DNA of 64,000 nucleotides from the NCBI RefSeq assembly GCF_963675165.1, contig NC_087381.1, positions 3,782,001 to 3,846,000 of the forward strand. The letters are read 5' to 3'. A program made the translations under genes and the position numbers. Numbering within the stretch: the first letter of the stretch is position 1; each line of letters begins with the position of its first letter. The notes under the pieces are model-generated. The model did not search any database, was not told the origin of the DNA, and saw only the letters and a program-made list of their open reading frames with translations. Shown in pieces: positions 31,624-42,206 of the stretch. This stretch comes from Halichondria panicea (Eukaryota > Porifera > Demospongiae > Suberitida > Halichondriidae).

Positions 31624-32759
31624 TCTACCAGGTTTCTTGTAAGTGTTCAAGTGATGGCGACTCAGATTGTTATGTTCTTATAAGCTAACGTACTCCAGAA
31701 CTTCATAAACCGTACCTTGTAAATAATGTGCAGGTCGTTTCTGTCCACCTCTGACTGCAGCAAAGCTGCTCTGTTGATGTAAGCCTCAGCAGCTACGTGA
31801 TTCTGCTCTTCCAAATACAGCTGAGCTATCCTTAGGTACACTTCCATCTTGAAGTCCGAAGGGTATATTCTATGTGGTAAAGGTAATCACATTTAATTTA
31901 CATGTGCGACTACTACGTGTGTACATAGTATAATTATAACGTTAGCAGTATATGAAATAAGCCACTAAACAAGGCTACATGTATATACAACCTCTAGTGG
32001 TAAAGAATTGACTGATACTAACTTTTGCCCGGAGTCCATAGGAATTGCACACAGCAGTTCAGCACTTTCCGTCCAATTCTGCTCAGCTTCTAAAATCTTT
32101 GACAGTGACAGTCTTACTTGAGTGGCCTGGCAAAATAATTGATAATAACGATTAAAAAATTGTTAAGTTACCTGTTCCTCAAAGGAGACACTTCTGGATT
32201 GCATTTTGGAGAGAGTGAACAGGCACATGGGTTTAGCCACACTTTTCTCTAGCTCAGGGATCTTCTCACAGAAAAATGTCATGACTGCCTTAGATGACAC
32301 AATTCCCAAACTCTCGTCCAGTGCTGTATACCAAAACAAAATTAACACATCTTTACAAGCGGTATTGCTTAACCCATGTGGGAGCATTTAATTAATACAA
32401 GATACGAGTGGCATCCAGAAAAACCCCCAAATTACGTTCATGGCATCTTTATTGACATGTACAGCTGCACCTACATTGTAGCTAGCTATGCATCAAATGC
32501 ATGCTCATAATAATAATTATAGGCCGAAACAATACTTGACAATACAAACACGCCTTTTTACAAGTACCATAGAAGTTTGGACTTTACCGAGTCGGCACTA
32601 AAATTAATGTACAGTACTCACGCAGTCAACACACATTTCCTACTGCATAAAATCGTGCTTGAGCAAATGCAGCTGAGTTGTCTATGCATACTGTGGAAAG
32701 GACAGTTGACCAGACTAGCATTAATTCATGCATGCTACCGGGGTAGCTATACTCTCAGC

Positions 32760-33116
32760 TAGACTCGCTGGCCACTCCCATCATCACTATCTTGAGGATT
32801 GGGACTGGTCAACTGCCAATCTGCGAGTTGTTCTCATTACCGATTTCGGTAATGACCAATCACAGTGCAGAAGCAATGTCATGTGACATATTTCGCCCAC
32901 GTAATTCGTTGTAGTTGGGCTGGGTCTTATGTTGTATTAGATAAACCACGGGACATAACCCACATTCACTTGATAGTTACACAACTTTAGTCAACCGCAC
33001 AAACCACAAGATGATGTCATACAACTAATTAAAATTCCACAAGAACAACTCGCAGATTGGCAGTTGACCAGTCCCAATCCTCAAGATAGTGATGATGGGA
33101 GTGGCCAGCAAGTCTA
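32760..33116. mobile_element. 357-bp palindromic MULE-type MITE with exact 9-bp target duplication
   Basis: Ends TAGACTCGCTGGCCACTCCC and its near-exact inverse, with arms of about 75 bp. ACTCTCAGC lies on both sides (32751-32759 and 33117-33125), while block 1 has a single ACTCTCAGC at 9191-9199. This is a clean insertion after the duplication, in intron 1 of the CSN4 pseudogene. Confidence 0.92.
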
Positions 33117-33536
33117 ACTCTCAGCTACATGTAGCTAGTCCCAATGGTCTACCAGCATTGACGAAGACCTCCAAGCTGCCCTCAGGTCATTCCCTTCCTT
33201 GCACTCATCTAATAAGGAAGAAAATACCTCTCTGTACTTTTCAACTACATTCTTGGCAGTAGACTTGACGTTCTTCAGCTTGGACTGTGCAATAGACGCC
33301 ATTTTTTATATTTTAAATGAACTTTGAACTTTGGTCTTGGATTATAGGGCGTGGTCAGCTTGTGTGTGAGGTCATAGATACTAGTAATTAGAACGAAAAA
33401 GAGCATGCGCAATGTGAGCGTGACCAGAAGGGGAGGGGCTGCTGGTTGCTTAGTACTTAGAATACTCTGTTATAGTGCAGTGGGGGAATGGCAACTCTAA
33501 AGGATTTTTTCCTCCTTGATCTTGATTTTTTTCCTA

Positions 33537-34356
33537 TTGTTATTGAGAAGAATAATTATTGTGCAAGTTAATCATCTGCCAGAGAAAAAAACAGTATCTG
33601 TGCCTAGTCATTTTCCTCGTGTCGAATTTAAACCGACCGAGCCACTTAAAAGCTTAATTGTTCAGCACATTCAGTATTTACTCCGTGGATTTTGCTGAAA
33701 GCAGAAAGATGAGGATGGTATTGAAACAGGGGATTCTCAGGAGGCATACAACACAGCTCAGTGTGCTTGTTACAATGGAACAAATCAACCAAAAACCTGA
33801 CTTTGTTCAGAAGTATTTTGGCTCCCAACGATCCTTTGGCTTCCAAATTCTTCAAAAATGGATGAAAACCACACGCCCTGTCATACCCTAAATACCTCAA
33901 TCTTTCAAGATCGTGTACGTTCCTACCAAACGTAGTGTATAGGAAAATGTAAGCTTGAGTGGCCGATTCGCATGTAAACATTTCGGTAAAGTTGACAATG
34001 ACTCCATATGGTCTTACAACAGCGAAAAGTCCGGCAGTTCGGTCATAAAAACGATTAATATTTCCAGCTTTCTTACAACCCACCAGAACAGTGTCATCAT
34101 CATTGTCAGGAAGAGGTGCTTCTTCAGCATGTTTTCGCCGTACATACTGGTGATCCATCAAACTTGGAACAAGAGAAGTGGACTCCTCGCAATGTGCTGG
34201 GCTAAATTTTGACGGTATTTTACTCTTTCCTCCAAGCACTGGTGTTTCAGGACAACACTGGGTAATATTTAATACTCGAGTCTCACGATACCTGTCCAGC
34301 TTTAGCTTTAGTCTTTGGCAGTGCACACATTGGCCGGCAGATCTTCTCAATGCCAT
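33537..34356 (-). pseudogene. KDZ-type (Kyakuja/Dileera/Zisupton) transposase-like ORF, frameshifted near its end
   Basis: A 236-codon frame (34356-33646) begins with MALRRSAGQCVHCQRLKLK, a small Cys pair, and continues with FTCESATQAYIFLYTTFGR, GYDRACGFHPFL, KVRFLVDLFHCNKHTELCC and NTECAEQLSF. The order Asp-x-x-Cys, VD-x-FH-x-x-x-H-x-x-x-C and NTE-x-x-EQ is that of the KDZ catalytic core. After the stop, a neighbouring frame (to about 33537) carries KWLGRFKF and an LHN motif expected next, so a one-base change separates the last 35 or so residues. Upstream exons and termini were not located. It could be a degraded transposase or a family I recognise only by pattern. Confidence 0.6.
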
Positions 34357-34465
34357 CCAAAGAACAGTAACCTATGTACATGCATGCATGCGTAAAAATA
34401 TTATACAGTCACAATAACCAATTATCATGCTGTAACTTTATAATGCGACTAAGGTGAGTATAATT

Positions 34466-35082
34466 ATACAGAGTTAGTGTTAGGGGGGCCGGTGGTTAGG
34501 TAAGGGGTATATAGGTAAAGGGTATAGGTTAGGTATATAGGTATATAAGGGTTAGCATGTGTTACGGGGATGGTATAATTATAGGTATAATTATAGGTAA
34601 GTGTTAGGGTTAGGGTTAGGCTTATATGGGTAAGAGGATGTATTATGGGGGTTGGTTATAGATAACGGTTAGGGGATAGTTGGGTAGGGTTAGCATGTGT
34701 TAGGGGGATGTTAAGTAAGTGTTAGGGGGTTGTTAAGTAAAGGTTAAGGGGGATGGTTAGGGGGTTAGGGGGATGTTAAGTAAGGGTAATTAGGGGGATG
34801 GTTAGGAGGGTTAGGGTTAGGATGTTAGGTAAGAGGTAGGGGGTAAGGGTTAGCACGTGTTATAGGGTTAGGGGAGGGTTAGGTATGTATGTAGGTTAGG
34901 GTTAGGGTTAGGGGGATGGTTAGGTAACTAGGGTTAGGGTATAGGGTTAGGGTAAGGGTTAGGTTAGTATAGAGTTAGGGTAATGGCTAGCATCATGGTT
35001 AGGTATAGTTTAGGTTAGGTAGTTTGGTTAGGAGTTAGGTTAGTAGGTATGGCTATAATAGTTAGCATATTGGGGAGAGGGT
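34466..35082 (+). repeat. Degenerate TTAGGG-rich (telomere-like) tract
   Basis: About 600 bp built of GGTTAGGG, GTTAGGGTTAGGG, GGTTAGG and GGGTATAGG variants with almost no C on the plus strand. Short perfect TTAGGG runs occur (for example around 34605 and 34893). TTAGGG is the usual animal telomere repeat, so this is an interstitial telomere-like or telomere-derived array. Confidence 0.85.
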
Positions 35083-35200
35083 GAAGGTAATGGGGGAAAT
35101 AGTTATAGTTCGCGGTGTCTATAATGGTATTTAGAAAAAATTTGCATATTCAAGCTTTGAAGTGGCCACTGCTAATGAGGTGTCTATCCAACTAAGAAAC

Positions 35201-35242
35201 CTGCTAGCAGGTCACTATCTGAGTTAGTGACCTGCTAGCAGG
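35201..35242. repeat. Perfect hairpin next to the tyrosine recombinase remnant
   Basis: CCTGCTAGCAGGTCACT and its exact reverse complement are separated by 8 nt; the 12-bp core CCTGCTAGCAGG is itself a palindrome. It lies about 90 bp downstream of the recombinase stop codon. Confidence 0.8.
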
Positions 35243-35332
35243 GCTCTAACTAGTACCCACAGGTTTCTAACTAAAACCACAGATGCATGAATATAATTAA
35301 AATCAGACAGATTACAATCAGCACAAAATTAA

Positions 35333-36019
35333 TTAGAAGACAAATTGATTGTTATAATTATTAGTTCCACCAGAAATAGAAATAGTAGGCAGCATGGTCT
35401 TCTGAGCAGTTTTGGTTTCTTTGCTTTTCTGAACAGGTTCAGCAGGCTCAGCAAAAGATCGCACATCATCAAGGCATTTTCGTTTTGGCACAGACTTCGT
35501 GTTAAGAACATCAGATGTTATTTCCTTCAGCTTGTTGGAAGCCCTTTTGTATGCTCTGACCCCGTCTGTGCTTGAATGGCCAGTCCTACTCATGATGAGT
35601 TGTTCGTCAATTTGTGCATCAAACAATCTTGTTGCCAAAGAAGCTCGCAGAGAATGGTTAGTGTAATGACCACTAAATCCCGCATCTTGCATCAAAATAG
35701 GAACAACTTTAGAGAGAAGATCATGCCCGAGGGGAGTGACAGAATACCATACATTTCCTTTGGGTGAGCGCAAAGGGGTCAGGTAAAACGCATTATTAGG
35801 CCTCTTCTCAGGACATTTGGAATTATACAACTTGAACAATCTTACAACACACCTATGTGGGCTGTCTTTGTTTGCATATTGAACTACCTCTTTTGGCTTC
35901 TTCTTTCTGTCGGCCAGGCCTCCTTGATTTGTTTTAGAGACATCTTCTTGATAGACCAAATAAGGACGATTCCCTGGGGGCTCAAAAAGCTGAATTTGTG
36001 CTGGAGAATGCCTTATTTT
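35333..36019 (-). pseudogene. Crypton-type tyrosine recombinase, C-terminal part
   Basis: Site-specific recombinase domain of the kind carried by metazoan Cryptons and their domesticated relatives. The frame is open from 36019 to the stop at 35333 and reads FEPPGNRPYLVYQEDVSKT, NQGG, AFYLTPL, then the catalytic box HSLRASLATRL, the second histidine in SRTGHSS and the tyrosine in VRAYKRAS. H-x-x-R, H and Y are present. The N-terminal half with the first catalytic arginine is missing: the frame stops at 36020 and piggyBac exon 1 starts 20 bp away in the other direction. The C-terminal tail (PKRKCLDD and following) is basic and low complexity. No ATG start is visible, so it is called a truncated remnant. 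Confidence 0.8.
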
Positions 36020-36038
36020 TCAAAACTTTTGAATCCAA

Positions 36039-39000
36039 ATGGAGCTGATTGGACTCCTTGACACTGTCAGCGAGCTTGAGCACACTGTCAGAGAGCTTGA
36101 GGAGGACCAGGAAGTCTGTTATGACCATGACGAGCCCAGTGATGACGATTTTGAGACAGATCTGGAGAGTGATTCAGGTTTGTGTCATTGCACCATTAAA
36201 TAGTGGTTGGGGAGGCAGCATTGTGATGCCCTAACGATATGTGGCCTCTTTTTGGCGGAGGCGTCATGTGCATGCCTTTTGTGGCTCCTCCTACATTGTG
36301 TGAGCCTCTTTTTGGCGTCGCCTTGACTGCAGTACTGTACTGTACCCTAACCCCCAGTTGTTAATGATATTCATAGCACCACACGCGTGCATTACGCCCA
36401 CATATTGATATTCATGGTTGTTGTGGTTTGTTGGGCTCCTCCCACGAGCCTTTGATGTGGACGAGCCTTTTCCTCTGCTGTACTGTACCTATGTGCCCTA
36501 ACCCCCCCCAGTAGTTAATTATATTCATAGCACCACTAGCGTGCGGTACGCCCACATAATGACATTCATGGTTGTTGTGGTTTGTTGGGCTCCTCCCACG
36601 AGCCTTTGATGTGGACGAGCCTTTTCCTCTGCTGTACTGTACCTATGTGCCCTAACCCCCCCCCCCCAGTAGTTAATGATATTCATAGCACCACTAGCGT
36701 GTGGTACGCCCACATAATGACATTCATGGTTGTTGTGGTTTGTTGGGCTCCTCCCACGAGCCTTTGATGGGGACGAGCCTTTTCCACGAGCCTTTTCCTC
36801 TGCTGTACTGTACCTGTGTGCCCTAACCCCCCCCCCCAGTAGTTAATTATATTCATAGCACCACACTCGTGCGGTACGCCCACGTAATGACATTCATGGT
36901 TGTTGTGGTTTGTTGGGCTCCTCCCACGAGCCTTTTCCTCTGCTGTACTGTACCTATGTGCCCTAACCCCCCCCCCCCCCCAGTAGTTAATGATATTCAT
37001 AGCACCACTAGCGTGTGGTACACCCACGTAATGACATTCATGGTTGTTGTGGTTTGTTGGGCTCCTCCCACGAGCCTTTGATGTGGACGAGCCTTTTCCT
37101 CTGCTGTACTGTACCTATGTGCCCTAACCCCCCCCCCCCCCCCCAGTAGTTAATGATATTCATAGCACCACTAGCGTGTGGTACGCCCACGTAATGACAT
37201 TCATGGTTGTTGTGGTTTGTTAGGCTCCTCCCACGAGCCTTTGATGTGGACGAGCCTTTTCCTCTGCTGTACTGTACCTATGTGCCCTAACCCCCCCCCC
37301 CCCCCCCAGTAGTTAATGATATTCATAGCACCACTAGCGTGTGGTACGCCCACGTAATGACATTCATGGTTGTTGTGGTTTGTTAGGCTCCTCCCACGAG
37401 CCTTTGATGTGGACGAGCCTTTTCCTCTGCTGTACTGTACCTATGTGCCCTAACCCCCCCCCCCCAGTAGTTAATGATATTCATAGCACCACTAGCGTGT
37501 GGTACGCCCACGTAATGACATTCATGGTTGTTGTGGTTTGTTGGGCTCCTCCCACGAGCCTTTGATGGGGACGAGCCTTTTCCTCTGCTGTACTGTACCT
37601 ATGTGCCCTAACCCCCTCCCCCCCAGTAGTTAATGATATTCATAGCACCACTAGCGTGCGGTACGCCCACGTAATGACATTCATGGTTGTTGTGGTTTGT
37701 TGGGCTCCTCCCACGAGCCTTTGATGGGGACGAGCCTTTTCCTCTGCTGTACTGTACCTATGTGCCCTAACCCCCCCCATTAGTTAATGATATTCATAGC
37801 ACCACTAGCGTGCGGTACGCCCACGTAATGACATTCATGGTTGTTGTGGTTTGTTGGGCTCCTCCCACGAGCCTTTGATGTGGACGAGCCTTTTCCTCTG
37901 CTGTACTGTACCTATGTGCCCTAACCCCCCCCCCCCAGTAGTTAATGATATTCATAGCACCACTAGCGTGTGGTACGCCCACATAATGACATTCATGGTT
38001 GTTGTGGTTTGTTGGGCTCCTCCCACGAGCCTTTGATGGGGACGAGCCTTTTCCTCTGCTGTACTGTACCTATGTGCCCTAACCCCCCCCAGTAGTTAAT
38101 GATATTCATAGCACCACTAGCGTGTGGTACGCCCACGTAATGACATTCATGGTTGTTGTGGTTTGTTGGGCTCCTCCCACGAGCCTTTGATGTGGACGAG
38201 CCTTTTCCTCTGCTGTACTGTACCTATGTGCCCTAACCCCCCCCCCCCCCCCCCCCAGTAGTTAATGATATTCATAGCACCACTAGCGTGTGGTACGCCC
38301 ACGTAATGACATTCATGGTTGTTGTGGTTTGTTAGGCTCCTCCCACGAGCCTTTGATGTGGACGAGCCTTTTCCTCTGCTGTACTGTACCTATGTGCCCT
38401 AACCCCCCCCCCCCCCCAGTAGTTAATGATATTCATAGCACCACTAGCGTGTGGTACGCCCACGTAATGACATTCATGGTTGTTGTGGTTTGTTAGGCTC
38501 CTCCCACGAGCCTTTGATGTGGACGAGCCTTTTCCTCTGCTGTACTGTACCTATGTGCCCTAACCCCCCCCCCCCCCCCCCCCCAGTAGTTAATGATATT
38601 CATAGCACCACTAGCGTGTGGTACGCCCACGTAATGACATTCATGGTTGTTGTGGTTTGTTGGGCTCCTCCCACGAGCCTTTGATGGGGACGAGCCTTTT
38701 CCTCTGCTGTACTGTACCTATGTGCCCTAACCCCCTCCCCCCCAGTAGTTAATGATATTCATAGCACCACTAGCGTGCGGTACGCCCACGTAATGACATT
38801 CATGGTTGTTGTGGTTTGTTGGGCTCCTCCCACGAGCCTTTGATGTGGACGAGCCTTTTCCTCTGCTGTACTGTACCTATGTGCCCTAACCCCCCCCCCC
38901 CCCAGTAGTTAATGATATTCATAGCACCACTAGCGTGTGGTACGCCCACATAATGACATTCATGGTTGTTGTGGTTTGTTGGGCTCCTCCCACGAGCCTT

Positions 39001-40917
39001 TGATGTGGACGAGCCTTTTCCTCTGCTGTACTGTACCTATGTGCCCTAAACCCCCCCCCCCCAGTAGTTAATGATATTCATAGCACCACTAGCGTGCGGT
39101 ACGCCCACATAATGACATTCATGGTTGTTGTGGTTTGTTGGGATCCTCCCACGAGCCTTTGATGTGGACGAGCCTTTTCCTCTGCTGTACTGTACCTATG
39201 CGCCCTAACCCCCCCCAGTAGTTAATGATATTCATAGCACCACTAGCGTGTGGTACGCCCACATAATGACATTCATAGCCTGTCCCCCACCTGCACTGGC
39301 GAGCACTCTTGTGGTACTCTAATGATATTCATGCTTTGTTTCCGTGCAGATGCTGCAGTGGAGGATGATGACGAAATGGTCGATGGCATGGCTCCGACTC
39401 CCAAACGGAGGAAGCTGGCGAGGGACAATGGACTCCAAAAAGCTAAGTCCACAGGAAGATACCCCGTCTTTGGCGGTGTGGTCGGTCCTGTCGATCAACT
39501 TGATCCGTCTGTAACTCCATGCCTAGATTTTGTTAAGTTACTTTGGCCCGATAGTTTGTGTGAGTACATAGCCGAACAGACCAACCTGTACGCTAGGCAG
39601 TGTGGTGCTAAGGGTTGGTCAGCTACAAACAGTGCCGAATTGTGGGTGTTTTTGGGGATTGTACTAGAGATGGGCATTCATAGGCTCCCTGAAATTACGG
39701 ACTACTGGTCCAAGGATCCCCTTTTAGGTGTACAATGTGTGAGCAATGTAATGTCGCTCAAAAGGTTCCAAAGTTTATGGCGGTATCTGCACTGTGAGGA
39801 CAATACGTCCATCACTGATGCACGTAAGGTAACTAGCAAGCTAAAAACTGTTTTAGAGACTCTTAAAGCCAACTACTTCATGAGGTATAATCCCAGTCAG
39901 GAGCTTTCCGTTGATGAGATGATGATAAAGTACAAGGGTCGTAAAAGCGGGAAAATTCATATGCCCAAGAAGCCTGTTAAACTGGGGTTCAAGGTATGGT
40001 GCTGCTCATGTTCATGCTGTGGGTATCTCTGTGTGTTTGATGTATACAGTGGTAAGCTCACCGATTCCTCTGGGAAAAAGATAGCTGTGAAAGGGCTTGT
40101 GAAAAATGTAGTCCATCGTTTACTCACTCCTTTTTATGGTCATCAGCATGTTGTGTACATGGACAACTTTTACACGTCCGGTCCATTGATAGAAGAGTTG
40201 GCTAAGCAAAATGTGTTTACTGTCGGCACAATTTTGAAGAATGCTGCTGGTTTCCCAGCAAGTCTTAAGGATGTGGTACTCGACAAAGGTGACTATACGT
40301 CCATGACTGTTGGTGATATTTCTTACTCTATGTTTAACGACCGTAGAGTTGTGTCCTTTGCAACAAATGTGTTCCCTGACCATATGCCCCACACTGTAAT
40401 GCGAATGCACAAAGACGGTACCCTACGCTCTCAGAGTGTCCCCCCCTGTCTCCCTGCATATAACATGTACATGGGAGGAGTTGACAATACAGGGCGTATG
40501 AGGAAAACCTATGGGTACGATAGAAAGTGTCGGCGGTATTGGTTCAGGATTTTCTTTCAATTCCTTGACGTTAGTGTGAATAATGCATACATTCTATACA
40601 GGCACAACTGTGTCAGGGTGGGTTCAAAGGCCATGCCTTTGAAAGGGTTTCGATTGGAACTAATTCATAGTCTATTGGGTGTGCCACGTACTCGTAGCAG
40701 TGCCTCAGGTCTGGCCAGTCTAAATATCGTTTTCCCCCCATCACAGGGCGCACGTGTGAGTGCAAATAGTGTCGGAGTGTCTCGTGGGCGCTGTCAAGTG
40801 TGTGTTCGGGAGAAGATCCCTAGCAGAGAGCAGCAACACACTGCAATGGCATGTCCCCACTGTCGCATAAGAATATGCAAAGGACACTCTGTTATCGGAC
40901 ACACATGTGCTAGCTAA
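36039..40917 (+). CDS. piggyBac transposase, two exons, catalytic triad intact
   Basis: DDE-type transposase of the piggyBac/PGBD family (cut and paste at TTAA). Exon 1 36039-36177 gives an acidic N-terminus (MELIGLLDTVSELEHTV, then DEPSDDDFETDLESDSG); exon 2 39350-40917 follows in phase, for 568 residues. Catalytic aspartates are D235 (SVDEMMIKYKGR), D318 (VYMDNFYTSGPL) and D425 (YMGGVDNTGRMRK), with spacing close to the founding piggyBac. The C-terminus has a Cys/His cluster (CQVC, CPHCR, CKGH, HTC) as in family members that bind DNA or chromatin there. No stop or frameshift is visible. The 3.17-kb intron is almost entirely minisatellite; its donor (GTTTGT) is weak and its acceptor (TTTCCGTGCAG) good. 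AATAAA follows at about 41006. It may be a recently active element or a domesticated gene; TTAA-flanked ends were not identified. Confidence 0.88.
36340..39290 (+). repeat. Minisatellite, about 19 units of about 160 bp, each with a poly-C tract, inside the piggyBac intron
   Basis: Each unit has GTAGTTAATGATATTCATAG, CACCACTAGCGTG, TACGCCCACGTAATGACATT, CCTCCCACGAGCCTTTGATG and CTGTACTGTACCTATGTGCC, then CTAAC followed by 7 to about 22 Cs. Unit starts are near 36360, 36514, 36670, 36840, 36984, 37147, 37309, 37467, 37626, 37781, 37940, 38093, 38260, 38420, 38586, 38746, 38905, 39064 and 39218. Units are very similar except for poly-C length and a few CG/TG changes. Proline/valine-rich open frames across the units are artefacts of the repeat. 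Confidence 0.95.
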
Positions 40918-42200
40918 TGTGCTGTGTAACTGATTTTTGTTAGATGGTACTCTCCTGGTCTAAATTGGCCTTGGAGAGGGGAGGAAAGGGGTATTATTTC
41001 AATGATTAATAAAATTGTGATAAAGAATTCAGTTGTATATGAGAGGCCCTAACCCACTCTGTTGTAAATTCTGTTGTAATTATCTCTTTCCTTGGCAATC
41101 TGTTGTAGAAATTACAACAATGGGTAAGGAATCGTTATGATGAATTAGATGAAGTTGTATGTGAGCTCCTCCCTGACAAACAAACTGTAGTCTAGGTAAC
41201 CGCCTTATCAGTCAAGTAGGCTAAAAATCTGTGTCCTTTGATGTAAGCTTTGATGTCTCTTTGTGCATATGTAGTTATAAAAAAAAAAAAAAAAAAAAAA
41301 GAAACCTTTGACTAGCTAGGAAGAGTAGCAGCAGTAGGCAGCAGTAGTAGTAGCAGTGCAAGCAGGACTAGACTAGATTAAAAAGTTGGTGGAAAGAATA
41401 ACTGACCGTTTGGACGTCACCTGGCTGCCAGACTTTCATCTGGACTCTTCCCCCTGAGTAGCTGGCCTTTCTCTAAGCCACAAAACTGAGCAAGAAGCTG
41501 AAGAAGCAGCTAGACAGAGACATGTACCTAGCCTTGAGAATTGGGAGGCGTGGCTCAACTAGTTAGCCCAGCCCAGAGGAATTGTTACCGTGGGTACTGA
41601 ACAACCGTAGAAGTAGGGCTACCCCTGGCTTTACTGAATTAACTAGCTGTGTCTGCTGTCTAGTTGGACCAGATTTAGCTAGATAATGGGGTAGAGAATA
41701 GTTGAGCGGTGCTGTGTGTAGCTTGAACTGTACTGGCTGGCAAGAATCTAGTAAGCACCCTATGCACTGATAACTCGTCAGAATGGAGGGTATGTTCTAG
41801 GGATCTGGACAGCTGTACATCCAAAGGAGCCAGGGAGTGCCAATCATCTTCTCCCAGTCTCTGACACGCTAAACAAAAGGAGCTAGAACTGGGAGTCCCA
41901 GCTAGAATTGCTAGCCGGATCTAGACTAATAGAATGACTTGGAGGCGTGGTGAGGCCGGATCCACACTAATTGATCGACCTAAAGACGCTCCTGTTCCAG
42001 ATTTCACGAATGGCAAGGAAAGGGCTATCCCTCTCTCTTCAATCTATGATCAGACTCAAGCTTTTAGGTTGAGGCGGGTATTCGAGACTATAGTCACGGT
42101 AGATCTACCTGCAACAAGTTCTCATCCAGGTATGCCCATAGGTGTGTATAAGAGTAGGGTTAAAAGCTAGTATAAAAAGATAATATAATAAAATTTTTTT
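40918..42200. other. Spacer between piggyBac and the pogo-like remnant
   Basis: Contains the piggyBac 3' end, a 21-bp poly-A (about 41280-41300) that could be a retroposed tail, and AG-rich simple sequence near 41320-41370. An open frame at 41934-42170 (MTWRRGEAGSTLIDRPKD and onward, with VPDFTNGKERAIPL) has no firm match; the VPDFTNGKE stretch is faintly like the start of a pre-SET domain, but this is too weak to name. Confidence 0.4.
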
Positions 42201-42206
42201 ATACAG

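Larger units (their letters stand above)
30722..33303 (-). pseudogene. COP9 signalosome subunit 4, broken copy in block 2
   Basis: Exons 1-5 of the block 1 CSN4 are recognisable, but the copy cannot make the subunit. Exon 1 (ATG at 33303) has a 1-bp deletion near 33168 (CCTCCAAGC against CCTCCAAAGC) that shifts the frame. Exon 5 has lost an 11-bp stretch containing its splice acceptor and first codons (near 30870), carries a 6-bp insertion, and reads ATA for ATG. Exons 6-10, encoding most of the PCI/winged-helix region, are absent because the block starts at 30573. Intron 1 has gained a 357-bp element. Exons 2-4 are unchanged or nearly so. Confidence 0.9.

Noticed and set aside
33658..34417. 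Plus-strand ORFs at 33658, 33955 and 34178
   Set aside because: Antisense shadows of the KDZ-like reading frame, which carries recognisable motifs on the minus strand.
36525..39280. Proline/valine-rich open frames on both strands (60-114 codons) across 36.5-38.7 kb
   Set aside because: They are the same minisatellite unit read in different frames, opened or closed by poly-C length. They lie in the piggyBac intron and show no codon-like conservation.
36340..39290. CRISPR array
   Set aside because: Units of about 160 bp are nearly identical throughout, with no unique spacers, inside an animal intron.
39250..39349. A piggyBac start at 39250 within one exon
   Set aside because: The first 100 bp are the last minisatellite unit, and an acceptor (TTTCCGTGCAG) ends at 39349. 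An upstream exon 36039-36177 joins in exact phase and supplies an acidic N-terminus.
41280..41300. Poly-A run as evidence of a processed gene
   Set aside because: No upstream coding sequence without introns was recognised, and the piggyBac AATAAA is about 270 bp away; left as an unexplained tail.
41934..42170. Pre-SET-like fragment (VPDFTNGKE)
   Set aside because: Only one short stretch resembles a pre-SET start, with none of the zinc-binding cysteines following; too weak to annotate.
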